A stretch of DNA of 64,000 bases, taken from contig MEMB01000002.1 in the NCBI GenBank assembly GCA_001768735.1, forward strand, positions 882,624-946,623. Direction: 5' to 3'. Positions 63,610 to 64,000 of the stretch are shown one piece after another; position 1 is the stretch's first letter, and each line of letters opens with the position of its first letter. The position numbers and the translations under genes were made by a program. The notes under the pieces are model-generated. The model made no database searches. It saw only the letters and a list, made by a program, of their open reading frames with translations, and was not told the DNA's origin. The stretch comes from Alphaproteobacteria bacterium GWF2_58_20. GTDB lineage: Bacteria > Pseudomonadota > Alphaproteobacteria > UBA1247.

Positions 63610-63918
63610 TTACAGCTTGATCTCCACATCGACACCGGCCGCGAGGTCGAGCTTCATAAGCGCGTCCACTGTTTGCGGCGTGGGATCGATAATGTCCAGA
63701 ATGCGCTTATGTGTCCGAATTTCGAACTGTTCGCGCGATTTCTTGTCAACGTGCGGACTGCGCAGAACGGTGAACTTTTCCAGGCGGGTCGGCAGGGGAA
63801 TGGGTCCCCTGACGCGCGCACCGGTCCGTTTGGCCGTGTTCACAATCTCGTTCGTTGACTGGTCGAGCACCCGGTGGTCAAAAGCCCGAAGCCGAATGCG
63901 AATGGTTTGGGTATCCAT
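63610..63918 (-). CDS. rpsJ: Ribosomal protein S10 (NusE)
   Basis: 102 aa from ATG 63918 (GGGGAA upstream); the frame to 63999 is the tuf antiframe. The start [20 protein letters not shown] and [20 protein letters not shown] are standard. S10 also acts as NusE in antitermination. It lies 19 bases after tuf, so the S10 genes are downstream of tuf, as in many Alphaproteobacteria. Confidence 0.97.
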   Translation of the reverse strand: MDTQTIRIRLRAFDHRVLDQSTNEIVNTAKRTGARVRGPIPLPTRLEKFTVLRSPHVDKKSREQFEIRTHKRILDIIDPTPQTVDALMKLDLAAGVDVEIKL

Positions 63919-63937
63919 CTGAGTTCCCCAGTGATGA

Positions 63938-64000
63938 TTACTTCTCGATACCGGCAACAACGCCGGCGCCGACGGTACGGCCACCTTCACGGATGGCAAA
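63938..64000 (-). CDS. tuf: Elongation factor Tu, last 20 codons
   Basis: The frame enters from the right edge and ends at TAA 63938-63940. It reads [20 protein letters not shown], the conserved C-terminus of EF-Tu domain 3. The final residues VVAGIEK differ slightly from the common VVAKIIE. tuf directly before rpsJ is a usual arrangement. Confidence 0.9.
   Translation of the reverse strand, partial: FAIREGGRTVGAGVVAGIEK

Noticed and set aside
1..64000. CRISPR arrays, tRNA, rRNA, tmRNA, phage or transposase genes
   Set aside because: None seen. No regularly spaced repeats, no cloverleaf-like gap sequences, and no transposase or integrase motifs in any frame examined.

Overview
The window is a GC-rich chromosomal segment of an alphaproteobacterium. 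The evidence is gene content: CtrA, MipZ, FlbD and an ExoD-family protein, the alphaproteobacterial fliF-fliG-fliH-fliN-flbD-flhA flagellar order, and a complete S10-spc-alpha ribosomal run. Four small ankyrin-repeat genes suggest a host- or prey-associated relative, but this is inference and I cannot name the genus. There are no rRNA or tRNA genes, CRISPR arrays, prophage or transposase genes, and no gene-free stretch longer than about 300 bases.

Layout. 1-7846 (+): flagellar operon (3' end of fliF, fliG, fliH, fliN, flbD, flhA, flhF, flhG and an unrecognised last gene). 7916-9675 (-): fliJ and fliI. A TTAA-rich region resembling CtrA sites separates fliI from ctrA (9814-10536, +). 10683-14501: epmA (-) divergent from efp (+), so an enzyme sits next to its substrate, then an inositol-monophosphatase-family gene and an exported OmpA-domain protein. 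14755-17915 (-): MacAB-type export pair. Next come greA and an Lrp-type regulator. 19529-24656 (-): rluD plus surface-glycan genes (UDP-sugar dehydrogenase, O-antigen ligase family, GT2, GT9). 24699-27265: SH3b protein, dusA, mnmA. 27323-32572 (-): Rrf2 regulator and sufB-C-D-S-T with an ankyrin gene behind it. 32744-35551 (+): large sensor kinase. 35625-36681 (-): two ankyrin genes. 36872-42704 (+): a tight run exoD, mipZ, galU, ugd, phosphohexomutase and an exported NTR-like/TPR protein. 42783-44101: two inverted copies of a short repeat around a small cassette. 44187-48834 (-): AsmA-family protein, rluC, rarA. 49464-64000 (-): rplQ, rpoA, rpsK, rpsM, adk, secY and the spc and S10 genes back to rpsJ and the last 20 codons of tuf.

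How the genes fit together. The left third is motility and its cell-cycle control. The middle is envelope work (nucleotide sugars, glycan assembly, export, AsmA) and Fe-S assembly. The right quarter is translation, with three translation-related modification modules (epmA/efp, dusA/mnmA, rluC/rluD) elsewhere in the window.

The most unusual signal is a family of short (161-163 bp) terminal-inverted-repeat elements. There are three full copies (14588-14748, 42783-42945, 43941-44101) and one half copy (10591-10674). Three of the four sit just behind Rho-independent terminators between convergent genes. Two inverted copies bracket a roughly 1 kb cassette with an ankyrin gene and a small protein of unknown function. 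Other oddities are a half-length SufD, long Lys/Ala/Pro-rich extensions on L30 and L17, a CtrA without a terminal Ala-Ala, mipZ inside a sugar-nucleotide operon, and a small membrane-protein gene bracketed by two near-identical terminators.
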